From positions 495,696-559,695 of the forward strand of contig WGML01000006.1 of assembly GCA_016125045.1 (NCBI GenBank): a stretch of DNA of 64,000 bases. Reading direction: 5' to 3'. Source of the stretch: a bacterium (GTDB taxonomy: Bacteria > Pseudomonadota > Alphaproteobacteria > Caulobacterales > Hyphomonadaceae). The notes beneath the pieces are model-generated. The model worked only from the letters and a program-made list of their open reading frames with translations. It was not told where the DNA came from and did no database searches. Numbering within the stretch: the first letter of the stretch is position 1; every line of letters begins with the position of its first letter. The translations under genes were made by a program, and so were the position numbers. Below are positions 42,968 through 52,935 of this stretch, in pieces.

Positions 42968-44329
42968 ATGAAAGTATCAGTTATCGGCCTGGGCAAACTC
43001 GGTTCCCCCCTCGCCGCGGTGATGGCGAGCCGCGGACACGAGGTCGTGGGGCTGGATCTCCACCAGCGCTTCGTGGATGACATCAACGCAGGTCGCGCGC
43101 CGGTTCCCGAACCGCAGCTCCAGGAACTGATCGACAAGAGCCGGGACCGCCTTCGCGCCACTTCCGACTGGCAGGACGCCGTCAACAACAGCGACATTAC
43201 CTTCATCATCGTCCCGACCCCGTCGGACGCCAAAGGCGTATTCGTCAACACGTTCGTGCTCGACGCGGTCGAGAAGCTCGGTGCAGCCATCCGCGCCAAG
43301 TCTGGTTACCATGTGGTCGTCATCACCTCGACGGTGATGCCGGGGTCGACGGGCGGAGTGATCCGTCAACGCCTCGAAGCCGCCAGCGGGCGCACGGTCG
43401 GTGCGGATCTTGGCCTTTGCTACAACCCTGAATTCATTGCGCTCGGAACGGTCGTTCGCGACATGCTGTATCCGGACGTTATCCTGATCGGCCAGTCGGA
43501 CGAGCGCGCCGGCTCCTATCTGGAAGAGGTCTACAAGACGAGCGCGATGAACGATCCCGCGGTCCAGCGGATGAACTTCATCAATGCGGAACTCGTGAAG
43601 ATCTCCGTGAACACTTACGTCACAACAAAAATTTCCTACGCCAACATGATTTCGGAGATTTGCGGTCAGCTTCCTGGAGCGGACGTGGACGTGGTCACCG
43701 CGGCGCTCGGCAAGGACACCCGCATCGGCTCGAAATACCTCAAGGGCGCGACCGGCTATGGCGGACCGTGCTTCCCGCGGGACAACGTCGCCCTTAGCGT
43801 GTTCGCCCGCTCGCTGGGCGTGTCGCCGGACGTCGCTGAGGCGACAGACCGGGTGAACCGCCGCCAGTTCGACCGCCTTGCAGGGCTTGCACTGTCGCAC
43901 ATCGGCGGCGCGCGTCGAGTCGGCATCGTCGGGTTGTCCTACAAGCCCGGAACCCCGGTGATCGAAGAAAGCCAGGCGATCTATCTCGCGCGGACGCTCA
44001 TCGATCGCGGCGTGCAAGTGTACCTGTACGATCCGCTGGCGCTGGACAACGCAATGGCCGCCCTGCCCCAGGCGGTTCGCGCGGAGTCGCTCGAACACTG
44101 CGTGCGATCCTCAGACGCGGTTGTGATCATGACTGGCGAACCAGAATACAAGTCGATCCGACCTGAGTGGCTGAACCGCGGGAGCGACGACGCCGTTGTC
44201 GTCATCGACACCTGGCGCGTGCTGCCGCGAGACACCTTCGACGGCGTGGCGACCCTCGTCTACCCAGGCTTCGGCCAGGAACAGGGCGCAGGCGTGGCGG
44301 CTCGCGCGAGCGCTGTCGCGGCCGAGTAG
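42968..44329 (+). CDS. UDP-sugar (UDP-glucose/UDP-ManNAc type) dehydrogenase
   Basis: This 453-residue NAD-dependent enzyme oxidises a nucleotide sugar to the uronic acid in two steps. It has the Rossmann start MKVSVIGLGKLGSPLA, the FIIVPTPSD motif and the catalytic Cys268 in GYGGPCFPRDN. The C-terminal domain has GIVGLSYKPGTPVIEES. Which UDP-sugar it uses cannot be told; the sequence is between UDP-glucose and UDP-ManNAc dehydrogenases. The ATG has GGAGG seven bases upstream. Confidence 0.9.
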   Translation: MKVSVIGLGKLGSPLAAVMASRGHEVVGLDLHQRFVDDINAGRAPVPEPQLQELIDKSRDRLRATSDWQDAVNNSDITFIIVPTPSDAKGVFVNTFVLDAVEKLGAAIRAKSGYHVVVITSTVMPGSTGGVIRQRLEAASGRTVGADLGLCYNPEFIALGTVVRDMLYPDVILIGQSDERAGSYLEEVYKTSAMNDPAVQRMNFINAELVKISVNTYVTTKISYANMISEICGQLPGADVDVVTAALGKDTRIGSKYLKGATGYGGPCFPRDNVALSVFARSLGVSPDVAEATDRVNRRQFDRLAGLALSHIGGARRVGIVGLSYKPGTPVIEESQAIYLARTLIDRGVQVYLYDPLALDNAMAALPQAVRAESLEHCVRSSDAVVIMTGEPEYKSIRPEWLNRGSDDAVVVIDTWRVLPRDTFDGVATLVYPGFGQEQGAGVAARASAVAAE

Positions 44330-44566
44330 TCGGCGGCCTGATCCGACGGAGGGCGCGCGTCCTCATCCGCCCTGTCGGAAGGTCCAGACTTCGGAGCGGC
44401 AGCCTGAGCTTGGGCGGTCAGGATTGCCTCGACTTAGCGTCACCGCTGCCCGGTCGCATTGCCACCGGGCGCTTGACCAGCGATAGGCGTCGCGGAGGCT
44501 TGACGGCGGAGCGCGAGTGTCCGGCTATCCACGCCGGCCATCGCTTGATGGTGAGTGGAGATCGAA

Positions 44567-46633
44567 ATGCCGGCCTTCAACAACCTCTACGGACACGGCT
44601 TCATTCGCGCAGCGGCGTGCTCACCTCGGGTGACGGTCGCCGACCCTCTCGCCAATGCGGCCGAGACCCTGAAGCTGTTCCGACGTGCGCATGAGGAGCG
44701 TTGCGCCGTGCTGGTCTGCCCCGAGCTCGGCTTGTCCGGCTACGCGCTGGACGATCTTCACATGCAGGGTCCGCTCCTCGCCGATGTCCGCACCGCCATT
44801 GCAGACATCGTGGAGGCGAGCCGCGACCTGTTTCCGGTGATCGCCGTCGGAGCCCCGCTTCTTGTGGGCTCGTCGGTACACGGCTGCGCCGTCGTGATCC
44901 ATCGCGGCCGTGTGCTCGGCGTGGTGCCAAAAACCTATCTGCCCAATTATCGCGAATTCTACGAGAAGCGGCAGTTCGCGTCGTCGTTCGACGCCGTCGC
45001 CGACGAGATCGACATCGCCGGACAAACCGCGCCGTTCGGCGTCGACCTCCTGTTCCGGGCGACGGACATTCCGGGCTTCGTTCTGGGGGTCGAGATTTGC
45101 GAGGACGTGTGGGCCGCCATTCCGCCCTCAACCCACCTCGCGCTCGGTGGAGCGACTGTGATCGTCAATCTTTCCGCGAGCAACATCACGATCGGAAAGG
45201 CCGAGGAGCGCGATCTCCTTTGCTCGGCGCAGTCTGCACGTTGCAACTGCGCGTATCTCTATTCGGCGGCGGGGGTGGGCGAATCGACAACCGACCTCGC
45301 CTGGGACGGTCACCTCGCCGTGTTCGAACTGGGCGCAACGCTCGCTGAGTCTCCCCGGTTCTCCGAAGACTCGGTGCTGTTGAGCGCCGACATCGACGTC
45401 GAGCGCATCGTTCAGGACCGGATTCGCCTGCCGACGTTTCGAGACTGCGCGGCGACCCTTCGCCCCGAGCTGAGCGCACTTCGCAGAGTGGCGTTCGATC
45501 TGGCCCCGGACCTCGACAGCGACTTGCCCCTCGTCCGCGCGGTAAGCCGCTTCCCCTACGTTCCCGACGATCCGGCGCGACTCGATCAGGATTGCTACGA
45601 AGCTTACAATATTCAGGTGCGCGGTTTGCGCCAGCGTCTCGAAGCTGCGCGGATCGAAAAGGCGGTGATCGGGATCTCCGGCGGGCTGGATTCCACGCAG
45701 GCCCTTCTCGTCGCCTGTCGCGCGTTCGATCTCATGGGCCGCCCTCGGTCGGATGTGATCGGCGTCACCATGCCGGGCTTCGCCACGACCGACGGCACGA
45801 AGTCCAACGCCTGGAAGCTGATGGAGGCCCTTGGCGTCGACGCCCGCGAGGTGGACATCCGCCCGCTTGCCTCCCAGATGCTCGCCGACCTCGACCACCC
45901 CTACGCACGGGGCGAAAAAGTCTATGACGTGACCTTCGAGAATGTTCAGGCGGGTCTGCGCACGGATTATCTCTTCCGGCTCGCCAATCACGTGAACGGG
46001 GCCGTCATCGGAACGGGCGACTTGTCAGAACTCGCGCTCGGCTGGTGCACCTATGGCGTCGGCGACCACATGAGCCATTACAATGTCAATGCTTCGGTCT
46101 CGAAGACCCTGATCCAGCACCTCATTCGCTGGTGCGCCGGCAACGGCCAGTATTCCGCCGCCGTCGGCCGCACGCTGCGAGCGATCCTCGCCACGGAAAT
46201 CTCGCCAGAGCTGGTGCCCGCGGACGAAAGCGGAGCGATCCAGAGCACGCAGGCGAAGATCGGACCCTACAATCTTCACGACTTCACCCTCTACTACACG
46301 ACGCGGTTCGGGTTCAGCCCGACCAAGATCGCATTCCTGGCGCATCATGCCTGGTCCGACGCTGCGACCGGCGCATGGCCCGCGAACATCGAGCCGGACG
46401 ACAAGGTCGCCTACTCGCTCGAAGAGATCACCCGCTGGCTCGAAGTCTTCGCCTTTCGCTTCTTCGCCATCAGCCAGTTCAAGCGGTCATGCGTGCCAAA
46501 TGGACCGAAGATCTCGTCTGGCGGGTCGTTGTCACCGCGCGGGGATTGGCGCGCGCCCTCGGACTCCAGCCCCGAGCCATGGCTGCGCGATATCCGCCGC
46601 CTGAAGGCCCAACTCGCGGCCGCCAAAGGCTGA
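44567..46633 (+). CDS. nadE: glutamine-hydrolysing NAD+ synthase
   Basis: This enzyme makes NAD+ from deamido-NAD+, ATP and glutamine. The N-terminal carbon-nitrogen-hydrolase domain has Glu in [13 protein letters not shown], Lys in [16 protein letters not shown] and Cys178 in VEICEDVW. The C-terminal NAD synthase domain has the ATP-pyrophosphatase P-loop GISGGLDST (369-377). It has 688 residues. I chose ATG 44567 with GGAG six bases upstream over the GTG at 44555. apt follows 37 bases later. Confidence 0.95.
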   Translation: MPAFNNLYGHGFIRAAACSPRVTVADPLANAAETLKLFRRAHEERCAVLVCPELGLSGYALDDLHMQGPLLADVRTAIADIVEASRDLFPVIAVGAPLLVGSSVHGCAVVIHRGRVLGVVPKTYLPNYREFYEKRQFASSFDAVADEIDIAGQTAPFGVDLLFRATDIPGFVLGVEICEDVWAAIPPSTHLALGGATVIVNLSASNITIGKAEERDLLCSAQSARCNCAYLYSAAGVGESTTDLAWDGHLAVFELGATLAESPRFSEDSVLLSADIDVERIVQDRIRLPTFRDCAATLRPELSALRRVAFDLAPDLDSDLPLVRAVSRFPYVPDDPARLDQDCYEAYNIQVRGLRQRLEAARIEKAVIGISGGLDSTQALLVACRAFDLMGRPRSDVIGVTMPGFATTDGTKSNAWKLMEALGVDAREVDIRPLASQMLADLDHPYARGEKVYDVTFENVQAGLRTDYLFRLANHVNGAVIGTGDLSELALGWCTYGVGDHMSHYNVNASVSKTLIQHLIRWCAGNGQYSAAVGRTLRAILATEISPELVPADESGAIQSTQAKIGPYNLHDFTLYYTTRFGFSPTKIAFLAHHAWSDAATGAWPANIEPDDKVAYSLEEITRWLEVFAFRFFAISQFKRSCVPNGPKISSGGSLSPRGDWRAPSDSSPEPWLRDIRRLKAQLAAAKG

Positions 46634-46670
46634 GTCGGTCACGCGAGCCAACAGACAGGAGCGCACTCAG

Positions 46671-47198
46671 GTGGATTTCGCCTCGACAATTCGCAGCATA
46701 CCGGACCACCCCAAACCCGGCATCCTGTTTCGCGACATCACGACCCTGCTTCAGAACCCGATCGCGTTCCGGGCGGCGGTCGACCAGCTGGTGTCGCGGT
46801 TCGCGGGAGGACGCGTCGACTGCGTCGCGGGGATCGAAGCCCGCGGTTTCATCCTCGGCGGCGCAGTCGCGCATCAACTGTCGATCGGCTTCGTGCCGCT
46901 CCGCAAGAAGGGCAAACTGCCCCATCGCACGCTCGCCGAAAGCTACGAGCTCGAATATGGCGTCGACTCGATGGAAATGCATGTCGATGCTGTCTCGTCC
47001 GGCCAGCGTGTGCTGCTTGTCGACGACCTCATCGCAACCGGTGGGACCGCGGAGGCGGGCGTTCGCCTCCTGCGGCGCGCCGGAGCAGAGGTGACGGGTG
47101 CCGCCTTCGTGATCGATCTGCCGGACCTTGGCGGCGCGGACCGGATCCGCAAGATGGGAGTCCCCGTTCAATGCCTTGTGGCTTTCCCGGGGCATTGA
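46671..47198 (+). CDS. apt: adenine phosphoribosyltransferase
   Basis: This enzyme salvages adenine with PRPP to AMP. It has 175 residues, a [16 protein letters not shown] block near the N-terminus and the PRPP loop [14 protein letters not shown] at about 117-130. It starts with GTG, with AGGAG about ten bases upstream. Adenine is a by-product when methylthioadenosine is split, and in many bacteria apt adjoins methionine-salvage genes. Here mtnA lies 4.6 kb downstream. Confidence 0.95.
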   Translation: MDFASTIRSIPDHPKPGILFRDITTLLQNPIAFRAAVDQLVSRFAGGRVDCVAGIEARGFILGGAVAHQLSIGFVPLRKKGKLPHRTLAESYELEYGVDSMEMHVDAVSSGQRVLLVDDLIATGGTAEAGVRLLRRAGAEVTGAAFVIDLPDLGGADRIRKMGVPVQCLVAFPGH

Positions 47199-47207
47199 GA
47201 CGTCGCT

Positions 47208-48254
47208 TTACTTCTCTGCGGCGGCGCGCGCACTCGCTTCGAAACGCTGTATGATCTCTTCGTAGGTTGTCCCCGGCTCGCCACGCGCATGGGCGTCAGC
47301 GGCGAGGAGGTCGAGACTTGCAGGGATGTCAATCAGCGGCTCGACCCGGTCCCGGAAGACAAGCAGGACTTCCGCCGCGCAGTCCGGCAGCCCAACCAGC
47401 GCGAAGGTGACCGCGTGCTTGATGAGCGCGCGCGGCGACAAGCGCTGCGCGAAGGCGCGTCCGGCCGGCGCGCAGATGTCCCGGGCGTAAAAGGCGTCGC
47501 CCTGAAAGATGCGACCGACGTGCGCGTTGGCGGGATAGTTGTGTTGCCAAGAGCTGACCGGGAGATGCCGCATCGAATAGCGCCGGGTGGTCACATCGAA
47601 AAGTTCAAAGCCGCGACCCTTCAAGAAGCGGTCGACGTTATGGAAAGTGTTGTCATCCGGGTCCGCCGAACCGAACCAGTTGATCTCGATGCCAAACGAC
47701 ATGACGCTCGCGCGATCGAGATACCCTTCCAGCGTGCGCAAGACCAAAAAATCGATGCCGTCGACGTCGATCTTCAAGAAATCGACATGTCTGACGCCTC
47801 GCGCTTCGAGAACCTCGGGAAGAAGAATGAAGTCGAGGTCGAGCGTTGCTGGCGCCGGCGCGCTCACCTCCTCGCTCTCCGCTCCGCGCGCTGGCACGGG
47901 TTCGCCCCGGGCGGTGAGCGCATTGATCTCGATCCAGCGCTCGACGGCCAGCCGGGCCCACGGATTGTGATGCACCTGCGGATGGCGTTCCGCCAGGGGG
48001 CGCAGCGGGTGGTCGCGCGGCACGCCGACATAGCCGCACAAGAACACGACATCGCCCCATCGACGAGAGGCGTTCTGGCGCGCCATATCGTCTGGGTCAG
48101 GGTCGAAAGCGACGCCGGTGAGATGCGGCGCCAGCGCGCTCATCGCGGGAGCGAGCCCGCCCGCCGCACCGACATCGACGATGCAATACGGTTCGGGGGC
48201 GAGCACAGGGGCGGCATAGCTCGCAAAGCGGCTCGGCGCGTACAGCTGTTCCAT
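47208..48254 (-). CDS. FkbM-type methyltransferase with C-terminal helical extension
   Basis: This 348-residue SAM-dependent enzyme has the FkbM fold: SAM motif IVDVGAAGG (25-33) and the family signature KIDVDG (161-166). The last 100 residues form an extension with GLPDCAAE (288-295), shared with the split gene at 50744-51744. FkbM enzymes usually methylate sugar hydroxyls in glycans or antibiotics. It is convergent with apt. Substrate is unknown. Confidence 0.8.
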   Translation of the reverse strand: MEQLYAPSRFASYAAPVLAPEPYCIVDVGAAGGLAPAMSALAPHLTGVAFDPDPDDMARQNASRRWGDVVFLCGYVGVPRDHPLRPLAERHPQVHHNPWARLAVERWIEINALTARGEPVPARGAESEEVSAPAPATLDLDFILLPEVLEARGVRHVDFLKIDVDGIDFLVLRTLEGYLDRASVMSFGIEINWFGSADPDDNTFHNVDRFLKGRGFELFDVTTRRYSMRHLPVSSWQHNYPANAHVGRIFQGDAFYARDICAPAGRAFAQRLSPRALIKHAVTFALVGLPDCAAEVLLVFRDRVEPLIDIPASLDLLAADAHARGEPGTTYEEIIQRFEASARAAAEK

Positions 48255-48386
48255 GATTCCGTCCCGTCACAGGGAGATCAACCCTCGCGTCCCCCTCTGC
48301 GCAATAGACATCATTTCCGTCGGGCGCTCCACCCTTTCGAACGAAATCGGGCGACATCGACGCCGCGCGCCGGTGTTTCGGGGCAG

Positions 48387-49595
48387 TTAAGCCGGGGGGC
48401 GCTCTTCGGAGAAAATCACCGCCAGCGCCATTGCGAAAAGCTGATCGTGGCGGACGCCGAAGCGGACGGCCTGCGTCCCGTCGGCTTCGAGCCGCGGACG
48501 GCGCTCCGTGCGGGGCGGCGCCGGAACCTGCCGCCTCGTTCCGTCCGGCAGGTCGAGATCGATCATCCGCGCGGGCTCTATCTCGACCTCGTCGAACACC
48601 GGATCGGCGCACCAAAGCGCATAATGCGCCGGGTCGAGCCCTTCGGCCGCGAAGGCGTCGGCGACCGCCTGGGCGGTCACGCCGATATGCAGGCGCGCGC
48701 CATCCTTCGCCGGATCGTCGCCCTTGCGCGACACCGCGTCCCGCCACTGGAAGGCGCCGACGCCGCCAAGGATGCGCCGCGCCGCCCGCCGCTCCGCGCC
48801 CGACAAGGGGCGAAGGCCTGTCTTCTCGCGGGCGTCCGACGTGTTGATCGCGCCGGTCGCGACGTAGACGACCGACCAGCGCGTCGAGCCCGCGCCAAGC
48901 GAATAGGCGTTGTCGGCCGACGGGCTCAACAATCCGGCGCTGTAGACGCCCCTGCCCGATTGAGGGGTTATGGTCAGGTCGCCGTCCGGGGTGGCGGCGA
49001 CATAAACCGACCGCTGCGCGCCGCCGGCGTCGTTCGCGAACATCGCGAAGCCGACGCCGCCATTCGTCGCGGCCCGCGTGACGAGCTGAACGTAGTAGAA
49101 CGGGTCCATGTAGAAGGCCGCCGGATGCCCGGCCGCGAAATTGACCGTCTGGATCGCGCCCCAGGTGTTCGCCGCGTCGAGCAGCGGAACCGTCGCGCCG
49201 GACGCGCCGGTGTTCTTCGTCGCCGCCGTTCCGAGCCCGAGCGCGGTTCGCAGGCCGCTCGTCGTCCAGGCGGCCCCGTCGAAGACGAGCAGGCCGTCGA
49301 CGTCCTTCGTCCAGGCAAGCCAGCCCTCGCGGGGCGTGATCGCCTCCCACGCCCCATCGCGCCAGTAGGCGAGCGCGCCGACCGACATCGCGCCCCAGGC
49401 CGCCCCGGTCTTGCCAGCCGGGAGGATGTAGACCGCGCCGTCGGCGGGCGAAGCGGGCTGCGCCGTCGTCGTCGCCGAAACGACGCCAAGCTGAACGACC
49501 GCATCGAGCCGGCGCAGGCTTTCATTGACCGTGACGTGCTTTTGCGCCTGCCCGGCGGCGACGTAGGGAAGCGAGAGATTGGTTGAATTGGTCAT
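48387..49595 (-). CDS. DUF2793 protein with S74 intramolecular chaperone domain (spike/fibre-like)
   Basis: This 402-residue protein has an N-terminal DUF2793 domain (LSLPYVAAGQAQKHVTVNES, GAWEAITPREGWLAW, about 1-130). A beta-rich middle follows, then a C-terminal peptidase S74 domain (INTSDAREKTG with Ser253, Asp254 and Lys258; then LHIGVTAQAVADAF). S74 domains trimerise phage tail spikes and cut themselves off. DUF2793 proteins occur among head-spike or tail-fibre genes of alphaproteobacterial gene transfer agents, as I recall. No other phage or GTA gene adjoins. GGAGGA precedes ATG 49595. Confidence 0.8.
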   Translation of the reverse strand: MTNSTNLSLPYVAAGQAQKHVTVNESLRRLDAVVQLGVVSATTTAQPASPADGAVYILPAGKTGAAWGAMSVGALAYWRDGAWEAITPREGWLAWTKDVDGLLVFDGAAWTTSGLRTALGLGTAATKNTGASGATVPLLDAANTWGAIQTVNFAAGHPAAFYMDPFYYVQLVTRAATNGGVGFAMFANDAGGAQRSVYVAATPDGDLTITPQSGRGVYSAGLLSPSADNAYSLGAGSTRWSVVYVATGAINTSDAREKTGLRPLSGAERRAARRILGGVGAFQWRDAVSRKGDDPAKDGARLHIGVTAQAVADAFAAEGLDPAHYALWCADPVFDEVEIEPARMIDLDLPDGTRRQVPAPPRTERRPRLEADGTQAVRFGVRHDQLFAMALAVIFSEERPPA

Positions 49596-49675
49596 GCGGA
49601 TCCTCCGGGCGATGGTGATGCACAAGCATGCACCGGGTGCCGGAGGGGTGGGATAAGTGCGTCCGCTGGCGGGCC

Positions 49676-50551
49676 TCAGGCGAGGCGTGGATTGATCCAG
49701 GACTGGACGCCGTCGACGAAGGATATGTCGCCGAAGGGCGTCGCGTTGACCTTGTTGCAGCCGAAATCCCAGACCTTGCGCCATCCGTGACGACTGAACG
49801 TCGCGCGCAGTTCATCCTCGATGTCGGGTCCGTGTGTGCCGATGTGCACCCTGCGCGCCTTGGCGTTGAGCGTGTCCATCGAATGGCGCACGAGGTCGAG
49901 TTCGGCCTTCTGCAGGTCCATGTCGATGAGATCGAGCACGTCCACGCCTGAGAGGCAGGCTTCGAGCGTGATCGGATCGACCATGATCTGACGATAGCCG
50001 CCGGGTGTCGTGGAGACCGGGCGACCGAAATAGGTTTCTCCCGAGGACTCGCCCTCGCCTTCCCAGCCAAGGCACTGGCCAAACCCGATGGACAGGGTTT
50101 CGTGCCCTACGAGAAAGGGCAAGCGTTTGCCGCCATAGGCGATCGCCGCTTCGATGACGGTGGATGAGTCGTCCAGACCATTGAGCTTGATCGCCTCGTT
50201 CAACCAACTCACGTGCTTTGGCTCGCCTTCGACGAAAATGAGCTTTGGGCGCAGTCCCATCTTTCTGGCGGCAGCGCCGCCGCGCACGCCCCACCGCCCA
50301 TATCCGGCGCCGAGTTCCGCCATGACGAAAGTGTCGCGCGACGCCCGAACCGCCTCAAGCAGATCGACCCACTCAAAATACTCCTCGTTGAAATCCGGGG
50401 GCGAGAGCGTCCACGGACCAACGACGGCCGGCACGTTCGGCTGGTTGTCCCAGATGCTGCGGAAGCGCGCACCGGCATAGTCGATCAGTTCGTTCTCGGC
50501 GCGGGAACCGACATGGGGCGGGACGGAGCCGAAGATCGGATGCTGTTGCAT
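49676..50551 (-). CDS. FkbM-type methyltransferase
   Basis: This 291-residue protein has the SAM-binding motif VMAELGAGYGRWG (about 76-88) and a later LDLIDMDLQKAELDLV segment matching the FkbM KID-EG region with changed residues. A GYRQIMVDPITLEACL strand precedes it. It is a divergent member with unknown substrate. I chose ATG 50551 with GAGGA upstream; the frame is open to 50761 without conserved sequence. It lies between the spike-like gene and a split FkbM gene. Confidence 0.7.
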   Translation of the reverse strand: MQQHPIFGSVPPHVGSRAENELIDYAGARFRSIWDNQPNVPAVVGPWTLSPPDFNEEYFEWVDLLEAVRASRDTFVMAELGAGYGRWGVRGGAAARKMGLRPKLIFVEGEPKHVSWLNEAIKLNGLDDSSTVIEAAIAYGGKRLPFLVGHETLSIGFGQCLGWEGEGESSGETYFGRPVSTTPGGYRQIMVDPITLEACLSGVDVLDLIDMDLQKAELDLVRHSMDTLNAKARRVHIGTHGPDIEDELRATFSRHGWRKVWDFGCNKVNATPFGDISFVDGVQSWINPRLA

Positions 50552-50743
50552 TCGTCCTCTTATTTCGTTTGGTTCCGCTTTCGCAAGTACCTTGCCGGGC
50601 CGATCGAGGCGCGTAATTCGGCGGCCGCCGACTGAGGGAATGGACGGGTCTATGCGAATGGGTCCGATGGCTCCGAGGGGGCGACGATATGATGGCGAAG
50701 GATCAATATCCCTCGCTTTATCCCTCGCTTTGCGCTTGTCGAA

Positions 50744-51103
50744 TTGGGCTTCTTGCGGCATCTCAGAGACATGCAGTCAAACGCCAAGCTTGCGCAGTAT
50801 CTTGCCAAATCGGGTCGCCTTCCCGATGTTTTCGTCGTTGATGTGGGATACAGCCAAGGCATCGACCCGGCGCTTCGCCAAATGGAGCCCGCCCTCGCGG
50901 GCATCGGGATCGACCCACTCGTTCCAGAGATCGAGCGATTAACGCAAATCGAAACCAACCCGAAGCTGACCTACATCGCCGCGTTCGCTGAAAGCGACCG
51001 CGACTATCCAGACACATTGCGGCATTCCACGAACTGGTACGCCCGTAGCCAGTCCAATCTGGCGATCAATCCTGATCATGACCCAATCGGCGACGTGCTG
51101 TGA
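50744..51103 (+). pseudogene. FkbM-type methyltransferase, 5' fragment of a split gene
   Basis: This 119-residue frame carries only the SAM-binding half (FVVDVGYSQGIDPALRQMEP, then IGIDPLVPEIERL). It ends at TGA 51101-51103. The next frame starts with GTG 51100 and has the other half. The intact paralogue at 47208 has both halves in one chain, so a frame change around 51082-51103 probably broke this gene. Start is uncertain: TTG 50744 or ATG 50771. The GTGA overlap could also mean two coupled genes. Confidence 0.6.
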
Positions 51104-51744
51104 GCACGGAAGATTTTATACGCGAGAAATTCAACAGCGGCGCGGAGCTCGAATACGCCACGCGCCGGTTGACCGTGTCAAGCATAACGGACAAGTGCGA
51201 CTTCTTGAAAATCGACACTGATGGGTTTGATTTGAAGGCGCTCCACGGGGCGGAAGCTCTCTTCCAGCGTGCACCCCCAATCGTTATACAGTGTGAAGCG
51301 CATTTCAACGGCGACCCGACTGCCGGGGATTCATCCGTTTCGGGAATCGCTGACTTACTGCAGCGTCGTGGCTACACTTGGCTCGACATCACAGTTGTCA
51401 GGTATAGACGAAGTGCATTGCCAGAAAGATTTTTGTACGGCATCCCGGCATGTACTGAACGAGGTCCGGTGGGATTTTGCGATCTTTTGTTTGTCGACGA
51501 CCCACTCTCGGAAAAAGGAAAGCTTTCTCGTTGGCTGAACGAGGGGCTTGGCCGATGCTACAAACTTCTAGCGCTTTACGATGTACTTGGGTTTCCCGAC
51601 TGCGCAGCAGAGTTGATCGTGGCGTTATCCCGGCACCCCACTTCTGCATCGGCCGACGATTGGGCATCACTTCTGAATATAATTGAACCAAATCACGCAG
51701 AACTCATCCAGTCTTTTCGAGCGGACTACACACGGTTTCTCTAG
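51100..51744 (+). pseudogene. FkbM-type methyltransferase, 3' fragment of a split gene
   Basis: This 214-residue frame begins (GTG 51100) where the previous frame stops, and carries the FkbM signature FLKIDTDGFDLKALHGAEA and VIQCEAHF. Its C-terminal extension has LGFPDCAAEL, as in the protein at 47208. It lacks the SAM-binding half. The codon use is more AT-rich than its neighbours, which suggests transfer from elsewhere. A frameshift, a sequencing error or programmed recoding would each explain the split. Confidence 0.6.
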
Positions 51745-51840
51745 GCTTCGACCGGAACGAAGCGTTGGCCGCCATACGGCCAAGCTTGCCCAGACCCGCC
51801 GTGGCGGCCATAAGCCGATCGACGTCAGGGAGCGGCGCCG

Positions 51841-52935
51841 ATGAAAGTAGACGGAGTTCCACGGAGGTCGATCTGGCCCGCGGCTGATGGCGGCGCCATC
51901 GAGGTGATCGATCAGACGCGCCTGCCTCATGCTTTCGAGATCCGACGCCTCGCCACTTGCGAGGACGCCGGCCACGCAATCGCGACGATGGTGGTGCGCG
52001 GCGCGCCGCTCATCGGCGTCACCGCCGCTTACGGCATGGCGTTCGCCGCGGCGGAGAACGCCTCCGACGCCGCGCTCGAGGCCGCCGCGCTGCGCCTCAA
52101 GGCCGCCCGGCCGACCGCCGTCAACCTGCGATGGGCGGTCGATCGCGTGCTGACGCGGTTGCGTCCCCTCTACGAACGGGACAGGCCGTCCGCCGCCTGG
52201 CAGGAAGCCGGACGGATCGCGGAGGAGGATGTCGGCTTCTGCGCCGCCATCGGGGCGCACGGCGCCGCCGTGATCCGCAAACTCGCCGAGGCCGCCGGCG
52301 GCGCACCGCTCAACATCCTGACGCACTGCAACGCCGGTTGGCTCGCCGCCGTCGACTGGGGAACGGCGCTCGCGCCGATCTACGCCGCGCACGACCAGGG
52401 CGTCGCGCTCCACGTCTGGGTGGACGAGACAAGGCCGCGCAATCAGGGCGCCGCGCTGACGGCTTGGGAGTTGAAGAGCCACGGCGTGCCGCACACTCTG
52501 ATCGTCGACAATGCCGGGGGACACCTGATGCAGCAGGGTCAGGTGGACATGGTCATCGTCGGATCGGACAGAACGGCCGCCAACGGGGACGTCTGCAACA
52601 AGATCGGCACCTATCTCAAGGCGCTGGCGGCGCACGATAATGACATACCGTTCTACGCCGCGCTGCCCTCCTCCACCATCGACTGGACGCTTGCATCGGG
52701 TGCGACGATCCCGATCGAGGACCGGAGCGAGGACGAGGTCGCCTGGATGTCCGGCCGGACGGCGGACGGTCGGATCGAGCGGGTGCGCATCGCTCCGGAG
52801 GGCGTGCGGGCCGCGAACCCGGCCTTCGACGTCACCCCCGCGCGCCTGGTGACGGGGATCATCACGGAGCGCGGCGTTCGCCCGGCGACACGCGACGGCC
52901 TTCGCGAACTCTTCCCCGACATGGCGGGCGGATGA
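51841..52935 (+). CDS. mtnA: S-methyl-5-thioribose-1-phosphate isomerase
   Basis: This enzyme converts 5-methylthioribose-1-phosphate to 5-methylthioribulose-1-phosphate in methylthioadenosine salvage; it can also isomerise 5-deoxyribose-1-phosphate. It has 364 residues, with MVVRGAPLIGVTAAYG, catalytic Cys163 in LTHCNAGWLA and Asp243 in VGSDRTAANGD. AGGGAG precedes the ATG. Its stop overlaps the start of the aldolase-dehydrogenase fusion by four bases. No mtnB, C, D or K gene is in the window. Confidence 0.94.
   Translation: MKVDGVPRRSIWPAADGGAIEVIDQTRLPHAFEIRRLATCEDAGHAIATMVVRGAPLIGVTAAYGMAFAAAENASDAALEAAALRLKAARPTAVNLRWAVDRVLTRLRPLYERDRPSAAWQEAGRIAEEDVGFCAAIGAHGAAVIRKLAEAAGGAPLNILTHCNAGWLAAVDWGTALAPIYAAHDQGVALHVWVDETRPRNQGAALTAWELKSHGVPHTLIVDNAGGHLMQQGQVDMVIVGSDRTAANGDVCNKIGTYLKALAAHDNDIPFYAALPSSTIDWTLASGATIPIEDRSEDEVAWMSGRTADGRIERVRIAPEGVRAANPAFDVTPARLVTGIITERGVRPATRDGLRELFPDMAGG

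Noticed and set aside
47289..49586. 765-residue rightward ORF running antisense to the FkbM and spike genes
   Set aside because: It crosses two genes and their gap, is Arg/Asp/Glu-rich low-complexity sequence with no motif, and is what high-GC third positions produce on the opposite strand.
48387..49595. A prophage or GTA cluster
   Set aside because: Only one spike-like gene is seen, with no capsid, portal, terminase, integrase or lysis genes in the window.
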